Of a stretch of 64,000 bases of DNA, positions 62,922-64,000 are shown in pieces. Position numbers and translations under genes: made by a program. The notes beneath the pieces were generated by a model. The model was not told the DNA's origin. It was given only the letters and a program-made list of their open reading frames with translations, and made no database searches. Positions within the stretch are counted from its first letter, which is position 1. The number at the start of each line of letters is the position of its first letter. Origin of the DNA: Candidatus Ozemobacteraceae bacterium (lineage in GTDB: Bacteria > Muiribacteriota > Ozemobacteria > Ozemobacterales > Ozemobacteraceae). The DNA lies in contig DAOSOK010000013.1 in the NCBI GenBank assembly GCA_035373905.1, forward strand, positions 1 to 64,000. Direction: 5' to 3'.

Positions 62922-64000
62922 ATGGAACAGTGCAACAGGATCCATTTCATCGGCATCGGCGGTGTGGGAATGAGCGGTCTCGCGCAGATCTGTCTCACCG
63001 CCGGCAAGCCGGTCAGCGGGTCTGATGTAGCCTCCAATGCCAACACCAGAGCCCTTTCCGCCGCCGGAGCCCGCATCTTCATCGGGCACGCCGCCGCGAA
63101 CATCCCTGCCGATGCAGCGAAGGTCGTCGTTTCAACCGCCATTTCCGCCGAGAACGACGAGCTTCTGGAAGCGCGCCGCCGGAATCTCCCGATCTGCCAC
63201 CGCTCCGATCTGCTCGCCGAGCTGTTCCTCGACGCGAACACCGGAATCGCGGTCGCCGGCTGCCACGGCAAGACGACCGTCTCATCGATGATCTCGACGG
63301 TGCTCGTCGAAGCCGGCCAGGATCCCACCTGCGTCGTCGGCGGCTTCGTGCCCGCCCTGAACGGAAACGCGCGCGCCGGCCGTTCCGAACTGTTCGTCGC
63401 CGAAGCCGATGAGAGCGACGCCACGTTCCTCAAGTATTTCCCGCACAGCGCTGTCATCACGAACATCGACAACGACCACATGGACCACTACGAGAGCCTC
63501 GACGCGATCATCAAGGCATTCGAGATCTTCGCGAGCCATATCAATCCCGACGGCACGCTCTACCTCTGCACCGACGATCCGATCGCGCGGAACATGACGC
63601 TTCCCGAAAACCGGCGGATCACCACCTACGGCATTTCCAACCCGGCCGATGTGATGGCCACCGAGATCGACCTCCAGCCGTTCGGCTCGAGATTCACGCT
63701 CGTCATCGGCGGCGTCCTGCGCGGCACGTTCGAGCTGCGCGTTCCCGGGCGGCATAACGTTCTCAACGCCCTTCCCGTGATCGCGTTCGGCCTCGATATC
63801 GGTCTCACCGTGCGCCAGATCCAGGACGGCCTCCGGCGCTTCCGCGGGGCCGGCCGCCGCTTCGAGCTGAAGGGCACCTGCGACGGCGTCACCGTCATCG
63901 ACGATTACGGCCACCACCCGAACGAGATCAAGGCGACCCTCGCCGCGGCCAAGTCGCTGAATGCGAACCGCGTCATCGTCGTGTTCCAGCCGCACCGGTA
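62922..64000 (+). CDS. murC: UDP-N-acetylmuramate--L-alanine ligase (partial, 3' end outside window)
   Basis: About 359 codons are visible. HFIGIGGVGMSGLAQICLTA is the N-terminal nucleotide-binding motif, AVAGCHGKTTVSSMIS the ATP P-loop, AEADESDATFL and ITNIDNDHMDHY the Mur-ligase motifs. It adds L-Ala to UDP-MurNAc in the cytoplasm. AAGGAGG lies 14 bases before ATG 62922, rather far; an in-frame ATG at 62865 would add 19 residues. The C-terminal domain lies past the window edge. Other cell-wall genes may follow. Confidence 0.95.
   Translation, partial: MEQCNRIHFIGIGGVGMSGLAQICLTAGKPVSGSDVASNANTRALSAAGARIFIGHAAANIPADAAKVVVSTAISAENDELLEARRRNLPICHRSDLLAELFLDANTGIAVAGCHGKTTVSSMISTVLVEAGQDPTCVVGGFVPALNGNARAGRSELFVAEADESDATFLKYFPHSAVITNIDNDHMDHYESLDAIIKAFEIFASHINPDGTLYLCTDDPIARNMTLPENRRITTYGISNPADVMATEIDLQPFGSRFTLVIGGVLRGTFELRVPGRHNVLNALPVIAFGLDIGLTVRQIQDGLRRFRGAGRRFELKGTCDGVTVIDDYGHHPNEIKATLAAAKSLNANRVIVVFQPHR

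Overview
The window is 64 kb of G+C-rich bacterial chromosome (about 60% by eye). It is densely coding, with many genes sharing 4-base stop/start overlaps. It looks like a diderm: many proteins carry Sec signal peptides, one gene encodes a likely outer-membrane beta-barrel ending in Phe (24567-25304), and murC, scpA/scpB, trpS, a parB-type gene and a YifB/ComM ATPase are chromosomal housekeeping genes. The abundance of TPR proteins, SpoIIE/PP2C phosphatases and cyclic-nucleotide proteins would suit a deep-branching diderm lineage. I cannot place it further from sequence alone; a Riflebacteria/Ozemobacteria-like organism is only a guess.

Layout. 1-2.9 kb: a dispersed repeat, a gamma-glutamyltransferase-like/transglutaminase-like fusion and a tRNA-Val with its own promoter and terminator. 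2.9-8.4 kb: trmJ-like methylase, an ABC-2 exporter (ATPase, a Sel1 protein, two permeases) and a cyclase-RDD fusion. 8.4-15.6 kb (minus strand): secreted pullulanase, an NtrC-type regulator, a histidine kinase and an MFS transporter. 15.7-21.6 kb (minus): an exported hypothetical protein, then a probable trpS-scpA-scpB-M16 protease-M24 peptidase operon. 21.6-26.5 kb (minus): two exported TPR proteins, a hypothetical protein, an HD-GYP-like protein and a beta-barrel. 26.7-41.1 kb (plus): ParB, an MBL hydrolase, two giant Pro/Arg/Phe-rich proteins (the first with a ParA/MinD-like head), a PP2C phosphatase, a coiled-coil protein with the same kind of tail, and a 20-repeat TPR protein. 41.2-43 kb (minus): secreted alpha-amylase with a CBM20 domain. 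43.2-51.1 kb (plus): membrane SpoIIE-type phosphatase, ankyrin protein, rlmI-like methylase, NUDIX hydrolase, butyrate kinase and phosphate butyryltransferase. 51.3-56.6 kb: TPR protein with a CFI-box-like tail, exported hypothetical protein, YifB, and a cyclic-nucleotide-binding/ParA-like fusion. 56.7-62.6 kb: a looser accessory stretch rich in dispersed repeats, with two exported hypotheticals, a DUF1810 protein, an S1/P1 nuclease with a small membrane partner, an M48 protease and a small Cys-rich protein. 62.9 kb to the end: murC, cut by the window edge.

Themes. Starch or glycogen use is suggested by the exported pullulanase and amylase, and acyl-phosphate/ATP generation by buk-ptb. Signalling is dense: class III cyclase, cNMP-binding protein, HD-GYP-like protein, two PP2C-type phosphatases, histidine kinase and NtrC regulator.

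The two strongest candidates for something undescribed are (a) the 28.6-38.9 kb cluster of giant low-complexity Pro/Arg/Phe-rich proteins combined with a variant ParA-type ATPase and a PP2C phosphatase, and (b) a gapped dyad, ATA-N8-TAT, found 26 times by hand count across the window, mostly inside genes, where it forces otherwise avoided A/T-rich codons.
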